From contig JALRFN010000164.1 of the NCBI GenBank assembly GCA_023268425.1, positions 1 to 5,702 of the forward strand: a stretch of 5,702 bases of DNA. Direction: 5' to 3'. This document shows positions 1-5,633 of this stretch, piece by piece (positions within the stretch are counted from its first letter, which is position 1; every line of letters begins with the position of its first letter). A program made the position numbers and the translations under genes. The stretch comes from Burkholderiaceae bacterium (GTDB taxonomy: Bacteria; Pseudomonadota; Gammaproteobacteria; Burkholderiales; Burkholderiaceae_C). The notes below the pieces were generated by a model. It was not told the origin of the DNA and searched no databases. It saw only the letters and a program-made list of their open reading frames with translations.

Positions 1-137
1 CTGAGGTCGGCGCATGCGTGGGCGGTTGACGCCGGTGATCGCCGGTTTGGTGCGTTTGGACTTGGCGTTCGACCATCACCCGGTTTGAAGACGAGCGATG
101 GCCTCGCGTGCGGCCGAGACGCTGGCCAGTAGCGCTT
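1..137. other. Short flank with no supported gene
   Basis: This stretch lies downstream of the minus-strand MBL gene. Only very short open frames are present. On the minus strand a TTG-initiated 21-codon frame starts inside the MBL stop (141 down to 76), and an ATG frame then overlaps it as TGATG at 78-74 and runs off the window edge. On the plus strand a 24-codon frame runs from 14 to 88. None shows a recognisable motif or a convincing ribosome binding site. No terminator hairpin with a T-run is seen after the MBL stop, so the minus-strand transcript may continue beyond the window. Confidence 0.5.
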
Positions 138-1154
138 TCAATTTGGGGCTTTACTCAGCGCCGCGCAGGGCTGCACGGGGCCTTGCATCCAGGCGCTTTC
201 GATCTCGCGCCAGGCGCGCTGGGTGTTGAACCCTTGTCGGCTGGCGTAGCCCGCCCAATCGCTGAATTCGGGCAGCGGCAAAGTCGATACGCTGCTGGCC
301 GTCTCACCACGCCCCAGGGCTTCCAGCACGGCGTCTTGCAGTGCGCACAGGTAGCGTCGTGTGTTGACCAGGTCTTCGGCGTTGCCCACCATCTGCCCAA
401 TGACCACACGCGGCTTCAGTGCCCACAAGGCGTCCAGCGCCGCGACCCAGGCGCGCAAGCCACCTTGCGCCAGCTCCGGCAATCGCTTTTGGTAAACCAA
501 GCCCGCAGCGATCAACACCCGATCTTGCGCTCGCCACCACACTGTGTCGCTTTCGCTGTGTGCCGCTTTGAAGGCGCGCAGTTGCCAGCCGGAGGGGCCA
601 TCAGGTGCCGCTTGCCAGGCCTTGGCCGACAGAGTGGCCACACGTTCAGGGATGGCGATGCTGGTGCCGGTGGCCGCAGGGCCCACGGTTTCGAGCAGGT
701 GGGCCAAGCAGCTGGGGCAGCGCTCCCGCATCGCCGCCTGGGTCTCGGGGGTGGCCCAAATCGCGCTGCCTGAGCGCAGAAAAGCCTGGTTGCCCAATGT
801 GTTTTCGGCGTGGGCGTGTGAGTTCCACACCCCCGCCACGGGGGTGTTCAATTGACAGGCGATGGCGGCGCGCAGGGCTTGGCCATGCGCCTCGGTCGGG
901 CCGGGGTCAATCACCCAGGTTTGCGTGCCGCTTTGGAGCACGACTTGGGTGGTGATGTGGCCTTGGTTGCTCGCGCTGAGTTCTTGGTCTTGCCCGGCCC
1001 AAGCCCACACCCCTGGCGCCACTTGGTTCAGCGGTTGGGGTTCGCACGCCTGTGCGCGCTTGCACCCGGTGCCCAAACATGCGGCAACCCACGTGGCAAC
1101 CCAGAGCAGCGACAGCAGCCGTCGCCAAGCGCTGGGACGTCCGGCTGAATTCAT
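138..1154 (-). CDS. Exported MBL-fold protein, quinoprotein-relay metallohydrolase-like
   Basis: The product is 338 aa. The ATG at 1154 is chosen because it overlaps the upstream hydrolase stop as ATGA and is followed directly by a signal peptide: Arg6, Arg11, Arg12, a hydrophobic stretch at about 13-25, and a lipobox-like V-A-A-C ending at Cys26, so it may be a lipoprotein. A further 33 codons are open upstream but are not needed. The fold reads as metallo-beta-lactamase: V-I-D-P-G-P at 81-86, the metal loop S-H-A-H-A-E-N at 112-118 followed by L-G-N, A-H-S-E-S-D at 198-203, and R-L-P-E-L plus A-W-V-A-A-L-D at 224-241. The C-P-S-C pair at 146-149 and the overall pattern resemble SoxH-related proteins that accompany PQQ enzymes; this placement is from memory. 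The metal site is odd: the usual HxHxDH reads HxHxEN, the usual Asp near 218 is Gly, and the late His position reads Gln254 in I-G-Q-M. It may be a non-catalytic or one-metal variant acting in the periplasm. No natural substrate can be inferred. Confidence 0.75.
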   Translation of the reverse strand: MNSAGRPSAWRRLLSLLWVATWVAACLGTGCKRAQACEPQPLNQVAPGVWAWAGQDQELSASNQGHITTQVVLQSGTQTWVIDPGPTEAHGQALRAAIACQLNTPVAGVWNSHAHAENTLGNQAFLRSGSAIWATPETQAAMRERCPSCLAHLLETVGPAATGTSIAIPERVATLSAKAWQAAPDGPSGWQLRAFKAAHSESDTVWWRAQDRVLIAAGLVYQKRLPELAQGGLRAWVAALDALWALKPRVVIGQMVGNAEDLVNTRRYLCALQDAVLEALGRGETASSVSTLPLPEFSDWAGYASRQGFNTQRAWREIESAWMQGPVQPCAALSKAPN

Positions 1155-2110
1155 GCCACGCAGGCGCGCAGTTGGCGCAGGTTGTCGGTTTCTTGGCCCA
1201 AATGCCCAGCCCGCGTGAGGTGCAAACGGGCTTGGGGCACTTGGGCCACCCATGCCCGAGCCAGCCGCACTGGACAGACCAGGTCGTGGCGTCCGTGCAC
1301 CACGTCAATGGGCCAAGGGTGTTGGGCGAGTGCTCGTGTGGCTCGCGTCCAAGCCCCTGGGGGCAAAAAGCATCGGTGTGCGAAATAGTGCGCTTGGATG
1401 CGCAAGGTGTCGCGCTGCGCGCGCAGTTGGGTGGTGCTGGGGCGGCTTGCTTGCGCCGACAAGGCGCGGCGTTGGCGACGCATGGCAGCATGCAAGGAGG
1501 CGGCTCGGGCGTCGCGCAAACCCCGCTGCAAGCCACGCAGCAGTCCTTGGCGTTCGCAGGTTGCCCAAGCCGAAATGGCGTGCTGTTGTTGCGCATCGAC
1601 TGCGCCAAAATGCAACAACTGCAACAGTCGGTGCCACAGCGCTGGGCCTCGTCGGCTCTTGTTCAGACGGGCGCCTGGGTGGCGCGGCTGGGCCTCGAAC
1701 AGTGCGCTGACGGTTTTGGGGTGGGCATCGAACACCCCCCGCAAGACCAATCGGCCTACCGCTTTCGGGTGGCGCGCGGCGTAGGCCACCGCCAGCGTGG
1801 CCCCCCACGAACCCCCGAGTACATGCCAGCGTTCAATGCCCAAGCGCTTGCGCAACACTTCCAGATCGGCAATCAGGGCGTTCAAGTTGTTGCCGCGGCA
1901 ACGCCCCCGAGGGCGAGAGCGACCCGCGCCGCGCTGGTCGGGCACGATGACGCGGTGCCGCGTCGCATCAAAAGGCGCCCATTGAGAGGGCCCGGCGCCG
2001 CTGCCAGGGCCGCCGTGTAAGCTCAGCCAGACCTCACCGTCTGGGCGTCCCCAGTCACGAAAAGCCAAGCGCGGTGCTTGGGCTTGATCGGGCGCGAACC
2101 ACGGCGACAT
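1151..2110 (-). CDS. Alpha/beta hydrolase, proline iminopeptidase-like (S33)
   Basis: The product is 319 aa from the ATG at 2110. It has the hallmarks of prolyl aminopeptidase-related hydrolases: oxyanion-hole motif H-G-G-P-G at 32-36, D-Q-R-G-A-G-R-S at 58-65, nucleophile elbow G-G-S-W-G at 99-103 with Ser101, then Asp276 in G-R-H-D-L-V and His303 in A-G-H as the rest of the triad. A central cap region contains A-W-A-T-C-E, reminiscent of the W..E element whose Glu contacts the substrate amino terminus in this family. Such enzymes release N-terminal residues, often proline, from peptides; the real substrate here is unknown. No signal peptide is seen, so it is probably cytoplasmic. Start choice: in-frame starts at 2131 (ATG) and 2194 (GTG) exist, but the codons between 2111 and 2194 (ATA, CGG, ACA and similar) are unlike the gene body. 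No clear Shine-Dalgarno precedes 2110 or 2131. It overlaps the MBL gene by 4 nt and diverges from pqqA, which invites but does not prove a link to PqqA processing. Confidence 0.8.
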   Translation of the reverse strand: MSPWFAPDQAQAPRLAFRDWGRPDGEVWLSLHGGPGSGAGPSQWAPFDATRHRVIVPDQRGAGRSRPRGRCRGNNLNALIADLEVLRKRLGIERWHVLGGSWGATLAVAYAARHPKAVGRLVLRGVFDAHPKTVSALFEAQPRHPGARLNKSRRGPALWHRLLQLLHFGAVDAQQQHAISAWATCERQGLLRGLQRGLRDARAASLHAAMRRQRRALSAQASRPSTTQLRAQRDTLRIQAHYFAHRCFLPPGAWTRATRALAQHPWPIDVVHGRHDLVCPVRLARAWVAQVPQARLHLTRAGHLGQETDNLRQLRACVA

Positions 2111-2178
2111 GGAGCTAGGGTTTATCCGCATGGCAGTTGAGTGACTTGGTGGCGTAATTGTTGCTGAGTGTCGGGTGC

Positions 2179-2193
2179 TGACAGCATCTGTCA
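2179..2193. promoter_or_regulatory. Perfect 6-3-6 dyad, candidate operator
   Basis: TGACAG-CAT-CTGTCA is a perfect inverted repeat with 6-bp arms and a 3-bp centre. A second dyad, TGCTG-A-CAGCA at 2176-2186, overlaps its left arm. It sits 60 nt upstream of the pqqA start codon and between the divergent genes, a common place for a dimeric regulator site. No regulator gene lies in the window and I do not recognise the site as that of a named regulator. As RNA the arms would form only a short hairpin with a 3-nt loop, so a DNA operator is the more natural reading. Confidence 0.4.
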
Positions 2194-2242
2194 CATCGCA
2201 CCTGTGTATGCGAAGAGCATGCCACGGGCTTTCTTGTTAACC

Positions 2243-2248
2243 GGAGAG
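2243..2248 (+). promoter_or_regulatory. Ribosome binding site of pqqA
   Basis: GGAGAG lies 5 nt upstream of the ATG at 2254. This strong Shine-Dalgarno supports translation of a gene only 24 codons long. Confidence 0.75.
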
Positions 2249-2253
2249 ACATC

Positions 2254-2328
2254 ATGACGTGGACGACACCCGCTTTTACCGACATGCGTTTTGGCTTTGA
2301 AATCACCATGTACATCGCCAACCGTTGA
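2254..2328 (+). CDS. pqqA: PQQ precursor peptide PqqA
   Basis: This is a 24-residue ribosomally made peptide, the sole source of the carbon and nitrogen skeleton of PQQ. It reads [16 protein letters not shown], then I-T-M-Y-I-A-N-R. The family's invariant E-x3-Y pair is Glu16 and Tyr20; known chemistry has PqqE join the Glu gamma-carbon to the Tyr ring, after which the two residues are excised. Length and flanking residues (P-A-[YF]-T-D, G-F-E, T-M-Y) match the 23-24 aa form known in Pseudomonas and other Proteobacteria. It is the first gene of the operon, with its own strong ribosome binding site. It is followed by a 107-nt gap with two hairpins, whereas all later genes overlap, so it is probably made in excess over the enzymes. 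Confidence 0.95.
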   Translation: MTWTTPAFTDMRFGFEITMYIANR

Positions 2329-2337
2329 TCGGTGAGC

Positions 2338-2357
2338 AACCCCGCGTCAGCGGGGTT
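2338..2357 (+). other. GC-rich hairpin after pqqA
   Basis: AACCCCGC at 2338-2345 pairs perfectly with GCGGGGTT at 2350-2357 around a 4-nt loop, GTCA. It starts 9 nt after the pqqA stop. Only a TTT run at 2356-2358 overlaps its 3' end, so alone it is a poor intrinsic terminator. It is better placed to block 3' exonucleases and stabilise a short pqqA mRNA, or to act together with the next hairpin. Confidence 0.65.
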
Positions 2358-2364
2358 TGCGATC

Positions 2365-2403
2365 AGCGCCCATGACTGCTCCGGCCATGGTGCGCTTTTT
2401 TTT
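2365..2403 (+). terminator. Attenuator or intrinsic terminator between pqqA and pqqB
   Basis: A-G-C-G-C-C-C-A-T-G at 2365-2374 pairs with 2386-2396 over 10 bp with a single bulged T at 2391 and an 11-nt loop, and eight T residues follow at 2396-2403. This is the classical layout of a Rho-independent terminator. It lies inside the operon, 33 nt upstream of the pqqB start, so partial read-through would give abundant pqqA-only RNA and less pqqBCDE RNA. Excess pqqA transcript has been reported in Methylobacterium extorquens, which makes this role plausible. The efficiency of this particular structure is inference. Confidence 0.65.
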
Positions 2404-2435
2404 CGCTCTCTTTTGGCTTGAGGAAAGGTTTGGGC

Positions 2436-3353
2436 ATGCGTTTGCGCGTTTTGGGGTCATCAGCTGGCGGCGGTTTTCCGCAGTGGAATTGCAACTGTGC
2501 CAACTGTTTGGGCTGGCGGCGCGGCACCATCGCCGCAAAGGCGCGCACCCAGTCGTCGGTGGCCATCAGCAGCAATGGCGACGATTGGTTGTTGATCAAC
2601 GCCTCGCCCGACATCTTGCAGCAAGTGCGCGAAAACCCACCGCTGCAGCAGGCGCGCCAGGTGCGCGACTCTGGCATTGCCGCGGCCCTGGTCATTGATG
2701 CGCAAATCGACCACACCACGGGTTTGCTGATGCTGCGCGAACGCGGTACGCCGCTGCCGCTGTATGCCACGCCCGAGGTTTTGGGTGATTTGCAAGACGG
2801 CTTTGGTTTGATCAAAGTCTTGTCGCACTACGCGGGCTTTCAGCTGCGCCCCATCGCACTGGACGGCCAACCCTTGCAGGTGCCGTTCCTGGCGGACGTG
2901 GAGATCACGCCCGTGCCGCTGACCAGCCAGCCCCCGCCCTACTCACCGCACCGAGGCCGTCCGCGCCCCGGCGACACCATTGGGCTGATGATGCACGACC
3001 GCCGCAGCGACCAGCGTTTGTTTTATGCGCCGGGCTTGGGGCTGATGGAGCCCAGCGTGGAAGCCGCGATGCGCCAAGCCGATGTCGTGATGGTCGATGG
3101 CACCTTCTGGACCGAGGACGAAATGGTGGTGAACGGCTTGTCGCGCAAGCTGGCCGCGGAGATGGGGCACCTGCCGCAAAGCGGGCCTGGCGGCATGATC
3201 GAACACCTCGACAGCTTGCCTGCGGGCAAACGCAAAATCCTCATCCACATCAACAACACCAACCCCATCTTGTGCGAAGACTCGGCCGAGCGTGCCACAT
3301 TGGCCGCTCATGGCATTGAAGTTGCTGAAGACGGCATGGAGATTGTTTTATGA
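2436..3353 (+). CDS. pqqB: PQQ biosynthesis protein PqqB (MBL-fold tyrosine hydroxylase)
   Basis: The product is 305 aa, the usual family length. The N-terminus is diagnostic: [14 protein letters not shown] at 5-18, then the C-N-C-A-N-C zinc knuckle with Cys19, Cys21 and Cys24. The usual MBL HxHxDH is replaced by the PqqB-specific [11 protein letters not shown] at 88-98, and I-H-I-N-N-T-N-P lies near the C-terminus. PqqB is reported to be an iron-dependent hydroxylase that adds oxygen to the tyrosine ring of the crosslinked Glu-Tyr product after its excision from PqqA. The ATG at 2436 is preferred over an in-frame TTG at 2418 because AGGAAAGG (2421-2428) lies between them, 7 nt before the ATG, and homologous sequence begins there. 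The stop overlaps the pqqC start as ATGA, implying coupled translation. It should act in the cytoplasm. Confidence 0.95.
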   Translation: MRLRVLGSSAGGGFPQWNCNCANCLGWRRGTIAAKARTQSSVAISSNGDDWLLINASPDILQQVRENPPLQQARQVRDSGIAAALVIDAQIDHTTGLLMLRERGTPLPLYATPEVLGDLQDGFGLIKVLSHYAGFQLRPIALDGQPLQVPFLADVEITPVPLTSQPPPYSPHRGRPRPGDTIGLMMHDRRSDQRLFYAPGLGLMEPSVEAAMRQADVVMVDGTFWTEDEMVVNGLSRKLAAEMGHLPQSGPGGMIEHLDSLPAGKRKILIHINNTNPILCEDSAERATLAAHGIEVAEDGMEIVL

Positions 3354-4102
3354 CCGCACTCACCCCTGCCACCACCGCCCCCGCGCATGACCAGCCTTGG
3401 GATCGCGCCACCTTTGAAGCGGCTTTGCGCGCGCGCGGGCAGTCCTATCACATCCACCACCCCTTCAACGTGCGCATGAACAGCGGCGGCTGCAGCCCCG
3501 AAGAAATCCGCATTTGGGTGGCCAATCGCTTCTACTACCAGATGTGCATCCCGCGCAAAGACGCGGCAGTGATGTCCAACATGCCCGATCGCAGCCAGCG
3601 CCGCGAGTGGATTGTGCGCATGTTGGATCACGACGGCCAAGGCGACTACCAAGACGGTCAGGCCGGCGGCATCGAGGCGTGGACGCGCTTGGGCGAAGCC
3701 GTGGGCATTGATCGCGAGCGCCTGTGGTCCTTGCGAGACGTGGTCCCGGGCGTGCGCTTCGCGTGTGACGCCTACGTGCATTTCGCCATGCACGCGCCCT
3801 GGCAAGAGGGCGTGTGTTCGTCGCTGACCGAGATGTTTGCGCCGCAGATTCACAAAGACCGCTTGGCCACCTGGCCGCAGCATTACCCGTGGATCGAGGC
3901 CCAAGGCTTGCAGTATTTCCGCAGCCGCATCCCGCTGGCCAGCCGCGACGTCGAGCATGGTTTGCGTGTGACGCTGGAGCACTTCACGACGGTGCAGCAA
4001 CAACAGCGCGCCTTGGACATCTTGCAGTTCAAGCTGGACATTTTGTGGGCCATGATGGATGCGATTGAGCGCGCCTGTGCCGAGCAGGGTGCACCGACAT
4101 GA
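3350..4102 (+). CDS. pqqC: PQQ synthase PqqC
   Basis: The product is a 250-aa helical, cofactor-free oxidase of the TENA/THI-4-like fold. It catalyses the last step: ring closure and eight-electron oxidation of AHQQ to PQQ with O2. Compared from memory with the Klebsiella enzyme, essentially all active-site residues are present: Tyr33, His34, Arg60, Tyr63, Gln64, Arg90 and His94 at an offset of +10, then Tyr142, Glu161, His168, Arg171, Tyr189, Arg193 and Lys228 at +14. The change of offset implies about four extra residues between His94 and Tyr142. The N-terminal 15 residues are Ala/Thr/Pro-rich and variable. Both ends overlap neighbours by 4 nt (ATGA), so expression is probably coupled through pqqB-pqqC-pqqD. 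It is not fused to PqqD, unlike in Methylobacterium. The enzyme is expected to be active and cytoplasmic. Confidence 0.96.
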   Translation: MTALTPATTAPAHDQPWDRATFEAALRARGQSYHIHHPFNVRMNSGGCSPEEIRIWVANRFYYQMCIPRKDAAVMSNMPDRSQRREWIVRMLDHDGQGDYQDGQAGGIEAWTRLGEAVGIDRERLWSLRDVVPGVRFACDAYVHFAMHAPWQEGVCSSLTEMFAPQIHKDRLATWPQHYPWIEAQGLQYFRSRIPLASRDVEHGLRVTLEHFTTVQQQQRALDILQFKLDILWAMMDAIERACAEQGAPT

Positions 4103-4374
4103 GCGACGCGCCTTTGCCTGAGTTGACGCGGCCTCAACTCTCCAAGTTGTTTCGCCTGCAGTACGAGACGGCCCAATCGGCCTGGGTTTTGTTGTACCCC
4201 GAGGGCATGGTGCAGCTCAACGCCAGCGCTGCTGAAATTTTGCAGCGCTGCGATGGCAGCCGCGACATCGACGCCATCGTGGGCGAGTTGGAGACTTTGT
4301 TCAACGCGCAAGGCATTCGCCCTGAAGTCTTGAACCTCTTGCAAGAGGCACAACGCCGTGGCTGGGTCAGCTGA
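4099..4374 (+). CDS. pqqD: PqqA-binding peptide chaperone PqqD
   Basis: The product is 91 aa, normal for stand-alone PqqD. PqqD is the founding RiPP recognition element: it binds PqqA tightly and delivers it to PqqE. Family signatures visible are L-L-Y-P-E-G at 31-36, L-N-A-S-A-A-E-I-L at 40-48, the C-D-G turn at 51-53, an I-x2-I-V-x-E-L helix, and the C-terminal R-R-G-W near 86-89. The start overlaps the pqqC stop as ATGA. The 3' end overlaps the GTG start of pqqE by 17 nt. No unusual residues are seen, and a cytoplasmic location is expected. Confidence 0.94.
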   Translation: MSDAPLPELTRPQLSKLFRLQYETAQSAWVLLYPEGMVQLNASAAEILQRCDGSRDIDAIVGELETLFNAQGIRPEVLNLLQEAQRRGWVS

Positions 4375-5467
4375 GTCCACGCCTGCGCTTGGCTTGCCGC
4401 TGTGGCTGCACGCCGAGTTGACCCACCGCTGCCCGTTGCATTGCGTGTTTTGTTACAACCCGGTCGATTACGCCAATGGGGCGGCCGAACTGAGCACCGA
4501 GGATTGGCGCAAAGTCTTGCGCGAAGCGCGGGCCTTGGGCGCGGCACAGGTGGGCTTCTCTGGCGGCGAGCCGCTGCAGCGTGACGATGTCGAAGAACTG
4601 GTCGCCTATGCACATGAACTGGGCTACTACACCAACTTGCTGACCTCGGGCGTGGGCCTGACCGAGGCGCGGGCCAAGGCCCTGAAGGCCGCTGGTTTGG
4701 ACCACATTCAACTGTCTTTTCAAGACTCCACGCCGCAGCTCAACGACTTTCTGACCCACACGCGCACCTTCGAGTTGAAGCAGCGCGTGGCCGCCTTGAT
4801 CAAGGCCAATGGCTGGCCCATGGTCATGAACTGTGTGCTGCACCGCCACAACTTGCCACACGTGGCCAAAATCATCGACATGGCTTTGGACTTGGGCGCC
4901 GAGTATTTGGAGTTGGCCAACACCCAGTACTATGGTTGGGCGTTGCACAACCGTGCGCACCTGATGCCCACGCGTGAGCAACTTCAGGAGGCGGAAGCCG
5001 TGGTGCAGGCTTATCGTGAGCGCATCGGCAGTCGATGTCGCTTGTTGTTCGTCGTGCCTGACTATTTTGAAGAGCGGCCCAAGGCTTGCATGAACGGTTG
5101 GGGTTCGGTGTTCTTGCACATCGCGCCAGACGGACGTGCGATGCCTTGTCACAATGCTGGCCAATTGCCGGGTTTCGCGTGGCCCAATGTGCGTGACCAC
5201 GATTTGCGTTGGCTTTGGTACGACTCGCCCGGTTTCAATGCCTATCGCGGCTCGGGCTGGATGCAAGAGCCTTGCGCCAGTTGTGAAGAAAAGGGCAAAG
5301 ACTTTGGCGGCTGCCGCTGCCAAGCGTTTTTGCTCACGGGCGACTCGGCCGCCACCGACCCGGTGTGCAGCAAATCGCCTCATCACGAACAGGTGCTGCG
5401 CTTCGTGCAAAGCGCAGCGCGGCGCCGGACACGAGGAACAGCAGGGTCAGCCGCCAGGGATTGGTGA
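4358..5467 (+). CDS. pqqE: Radical SAM PqqA crosslinking enzyme PqqE, altered C-terminal tail
   Basis: The product is 369 aa. PqqE uses S-adenosylmethionine to form the carbon-carbon bond between Glu16 and Tyr20 of PqqA held by PqqD. The radical SAM cluster motif is Cys25-x3-Cys29-x2-Cys32, and G-G-E-P at 69-72 binds SAM. The SPASM domain has every expected auxiliary-cluster ligand at spacings matching the M. extorquens enzyme as I recall it: Cys244, Cys264, Cys306, Cys309, Asp315, Cys319, Cys321 and Cys337. The GTG start is supported by AAGAGG (4343-4348) placed 9 nt upstream and by the homologous start of the domain, and it overlaps pqqD by 17 nt. The last roughly 15 residues (R-R-R-T-R-G-T-A-G and onward) look non-native, because this DNA reads on the other strand as a good acyltransferase fragment. 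The original tail was probably replaced near 5400-5420. No metal ligand is lost, so activity is plausible if the fusion is real. Confidence 0.93.
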   Translation: MAGSAESTPALGLPLWLHAELTHRCPLHCVFCYNPVDYANGAAELSTEDWRKVLREARALGAAQVGFSGGEPLQRDDVEELVAYAHELGYYTNLLTSGVGLTEARAKALKAAGLDHIQLSFQDSTPQLNDFLTHTRTFELKQRVAALIKANGWPMVMNCVLHRHNLPHVAKIIDMALDLGAEYLELANTQYYGWALHNRAHLMPTREQLQEAEAVVQAYRERIGSRCRLLFVVPDYFEERPKACMNGWGSVFLHIAPDGRAMPCHNAGQLPGFAWPNVRDHDLRWLWYDSPGFNAYRGSGWMQEPCASCEEKGKDFGGCRCQAFLLTGDSAATDPVCSKSPHHEQVLRFVQSAARRRTRGTAGSAARDW

Positions 5468-5633
5468 CCAGTATCGCCTCGCGCATCCACGCGAAGGTGT
5501 GGGCGCTGTGCACGTGCCAGTCGTAGACGCCGTAGACCAGCCCGACATGGTAGAGGATCAGCAGCGCGAAGGCCCCGATCCGGATCCAGTCCAGATCGTG
5601 GCGGCGCGCGGACGGGGCGGCGGACGGGTTCAC
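5334..5633 (-). pseudogene. Truncated acyltransferase-3-like membrane protein, N-terminal fragment
   Basis: A GTG-initiated frame of 99 codons. The first about 74 residues look like the start of an acyltransferase family 3 (OpgC/MdoC-like) integral membrane protein: R-R-H-D-L-D-W-I-R at 10-18, a first membrane segment at about 19-36 ending L-Y-H-V-G-L-V-Y-G, D-W-H-V-H-S, then N-P-W-R-L-T-L-L-F-L-V-S-G-A-A-L-R-F as the second segment. Family members are normally 350-400 aa with about ten segments, so most of the gene is missing. From about 5410 down to 5334 the frame merely reads antisense to pqqE and has no family character. Leucine codons in the homologous part are nine CTG, two CTC and no TTG, whereas the first nine leucines of pqqE use TTG five times. 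This points to a different source genome. No clear Shine-Dalgarno precedes the GTG. It is either a real broken gene after recombination or an assembly or amplification chimera. Confidence 0.6.
5395..5418. repeat. Inverted repeat at the pqqE/acyltransferase junction
   Basis: GCTGCGCTT at 5395-5403 is the exact reverse complement of AAGCGCAGC at 5410-5418, with 6 nt between. The right arm also encodes, on the minus strand, the A-L-R-F end of the acyltransferase fragment, while the left arm is native pqqE. The repeat therefore straddles the composition break. No T-run follows, so it is not an intrinsic terminator. Confidence 0.6.

Larger units (their letters stand above)
2111..2253. promoter_or_regulatory. 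Divergent control region between hydrolase and pqqA
   Basis: This 143-bp gap separates the divergently transcribed hydrolase and pqqA, so promoters for both probably lie here. It is less GC-rich than the flanking genes. I find no convincing sigma-70 -35/-10 pair at proper spacing: CTGACA at 2178-2183 could be a -35, but no good -10 follows at 16-18 nt. No sigma-54 GG-N10-GC signature is seen either. The clearest structure is the dyad at 2179-2193. A weaker ATGC/GCAT inverted pair lies at 2208-2220. Confidence 0.55.

Noticed and set aside
1155..1253. 33-codon upstream extension of the MBL gene
   Set aside because: The ATG at 1154 forms an ATGA overlap with the hydrolase and leads straight into a signal peptide; the extension would bury it.
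1052..2020. 322-codon plus-strand open frame across the hydrolase and MBL genes
   Set aside because: It is antisense to the hydrolase with its intact catalytic triad and shows low-complexity composition without motifs.
2111..2194. N-terminal extension of the hydrolase from GTG at 2194 or ATG at 2131
   Set aside because: The codons between are unlike the gene body, family similarity starts near M-S-P-W-F at 2110, and the long form would leave little room for the pqqA promoter. A weak AGGTG before 2194 leaves slight doubt.
2418..2435. TTG start for pqqB
   Set aside because: The Shine-Dalgarno AGGAAAGG lies downstream of this TTG and is correctly spaced for the ATG at 2436, where PqqB similarity begins.
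2943..4003. Long minus-strand open frames antisense to pqqB and pqqC
   Set aside because: They lie within well-supported pqq genes, show no family motif, and are expected as shadows in high-GC DNA.
4367..5410. 347-codon minus-strand open frame antisense to pqqE
   Set aside because: It mirrors pqqE codons in high-GC DNA and has no recognisable domain, while pqqE retains every cluster ligand.
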